Assembly (NCBI GenBank): GCA_903944255.1
Contig: CAJARE010000121.1
Location: 1-5,003 of the forward strand
Direction: 5' to 3'
Source of the DNA: an uncultured beta proteobacterium
GTDB lineage: Bacteria > Pseudomonadota > Gammaproteobacteria > Burkholderiales > Burkholderiaceae
Length of the DNA: 5,003 bases
The notes beneath the pieces were generated by a model. It saw only the letters and a program-made list of their open reading frames with translations. It had not been told where the DNA came from and did not search any database. Of this stretch, positions 4,211-5,003 are shown in pieces (the first letter of the stretch is position 1; each line of letters begins with the position of its first letter). A program made the position numbers and the translations under genes.

Positions 4211-5003
4211 TTAAAAGTTTTCTGAGGCGCAACTAATCTTGCCTGATTGGATGGCCTTTAAAAAGATGTGGTAGTCGACTTCATTTTGCTTGCTGTAGGC
4301 GATAGAGAACTCTACAAGAGCATCATCAAGTGCTTCGGATTTTCCACAATAGCCTGCTAGAACAGCGGGGTCACCTGATCGAGCATGGGCATTGGCTAAG
4401 GCCCACCCAAACAACTTCGCAAAATCAGGAAATACTTTGCTATTGATGCCATCACCACCTACTGAGATACCACCTTTCATATCCCGCAATTGCCGGATAT
4501 AGAACTCTAGCTCAGCAGTCTTTCCGTAACCCAAGAAAAGATCTGGAGCGCCTTGAATTAAGGATTGTCCTCGCACAACACGCTCTCCTTCTGATGCAAA
4601 ACGCGTCTCTGGAAAAAAGGGCGCGAGCACAGATTTTTGTGCCTGTTTTGTTTGCAGAAAAAGTGGGTCACTCACATCGCGACCCTCAAAGTACAAAACC
4701 CAACAAGAGGTGCCCACACTGCCAATACCTGCAACTTTACGTGCGGAATCAATCCCTTTATAGCGTAAAAATAAATCCTTACGATCTTCTGCTAAAGACT
4801 CGATGTAAGAGCTTAGGCCTTGATCAGTAAGCTTCGCTATATTTTCTCCATGGGCAGAGAGTGTTAGGTGCTCAATGAGTGGCGGCTGTTCAATTAGGCG
4901 CATTCCCATAGAAGTTACTTCTGTTATTTTCCCAATAAGACCTCGATTATTATTTTTTCGAGCCTTATTCAGTAGTCTTTGCAAATATTTTTGACTAACA
5001 GGA
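4211..5003 (-). CDS. DUF2252 family protein, 5' partial at the window edge
   Basis: The frame is open to the right edge (codons before the TTG at 4984-4982 read PVSQKY), so the start lies outside and TTG is not the start. The 263 visible residues are the C-terminal part of a DUF2252 protein (PF10009), which is usually above 400 residues. Motifs, numbered in this fragment, are YKGIDSARKVAGIGSVGT (81-98) with a glycine-rich loop, DPLFLQTKQA (112-121) with a lysine, GERVVRGQ (139-146), FYIRQLRDMKG (167-177), NAHARSGDP (204-212), GYCGKS (217-222) and YSKQNEVDY (236-244). The Gly-rich loop, Lys and H-x4-GD order recalls aminoglycoside-phosphotransferase-like kinases; that likeness is my inference and the substrate is unknown. 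It is soluble, without signal peptide in the visible part. It ends at TAA (4213-4211), convergent with the DUF1345 gene. Confidence 0.88.
   Translation of the reverse strand, partial: PVSQKYLQRLLNKARKNNNRGLIGKITEVTSMGMRLIEQPPLIEHLTLSAHGENIAKLTDQGLSSYIESLAEDRKDLFLRYKGIDSARKVAGIGSVGTSCWVLYFEGRDVSDPLFLQTKQAQKSVLAPFFPETRFASEGERVVRGQSLIQGAPDLFLGYGKTAELEFYIRQLRDMKGGISVGGDGINSKVFPDFAKLFGWALANAHARSGDPAVLAGYCGKSEALDDALVEFSIAYSKQNEVDYHIFLKAIQSGKISCASENF

Noticed and set aside
4594..4830. Plus-strand open frame of 78 codons
   Set aside because: It lies entirely antisense to the well-conserved DUF2252 gene and shows no recognisable domain or ribosome site; it is a shadow frame.
4982..4984. TTG as start of the DUF2252 gene
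   Set aside because: The frame stays open to the window edge and the visible protein lacks the family's N-terminal part, so the gene is truncated by the window.

Overview
The window looks like chromosomal DNA of an AT-rich betaproteobacterium. By protein style I lean towards a freshwater Burkholderiales such as Polynucleobacter. This is inferred from the AT-rich composition, the kind of OmpA-like lipoprotein, the COG4315 lipoprotein, the DUF1345 and DUF2252 proteins and the triheme dehydrogenase cytochrome. It is not proven by any marker gene. There is no sign of phage, insertion sequence, CRISPR, tRNA or rRNA.

Layout: (1) Bases 1-927 hold the 3' part of a multiheme cytochrome c, the electron-accepting subunit of a membrane alcohol/aldehyde/gluconate-type dehydrogenase; its first heme domain lies upstream. 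(2) Bases 1149-2111 hold two consecutive small outer-membrane lipoprotein genes, an OmpA-like peptidoglycan-binding lipoprotein and a COG4315 'secreted repeat' lipoprotein. They are 24 bp apart and end at a hairpin terminator with a GAAA loop (2139-2164). (3) Bases 2112-3504 are a gene-poor stretch. A lone acetolactate decarboxylase gene (budA, 2434-3135) sits between spacers of 322 and 369 bp. Its -10 box is 7 bp from the ATG and there is no Shine-Dalgarno, so it is probably read from a leaderless mRNA. The left spacer holds a possible 44-codon minus-strand gene with a good ribosome site. The right spacer holds a decayed-looking minus-strand segment sharing an H-x-F-E-N-x-V motif with that small ORF, plus three copies of ATGCGGT. 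(4) Bases 3505-4176 encode a DUF1345 membrane protein, convergent with (5) a 5'-truncated DUF2252 protein (minus strand, 4211 to the window edge).

The genes do not form one obvious pathway. The cytochrome feeds electrons from periplasmic oxidation to the respiratory chain. The two lipoproteins are envelope components. BudA converts acetolactate to acetoin in the cytoplasm, but no acetolactate synthase, butanediol dehydrogenase or budR/alsR-like regulator is adjacent. The most interesting part is the budA neighbourhood: a leaderless promoter beside a perfect palindrome, a possible divergent small protein, and related short sequences on both sides. I did not find a clear new multi-gene system.
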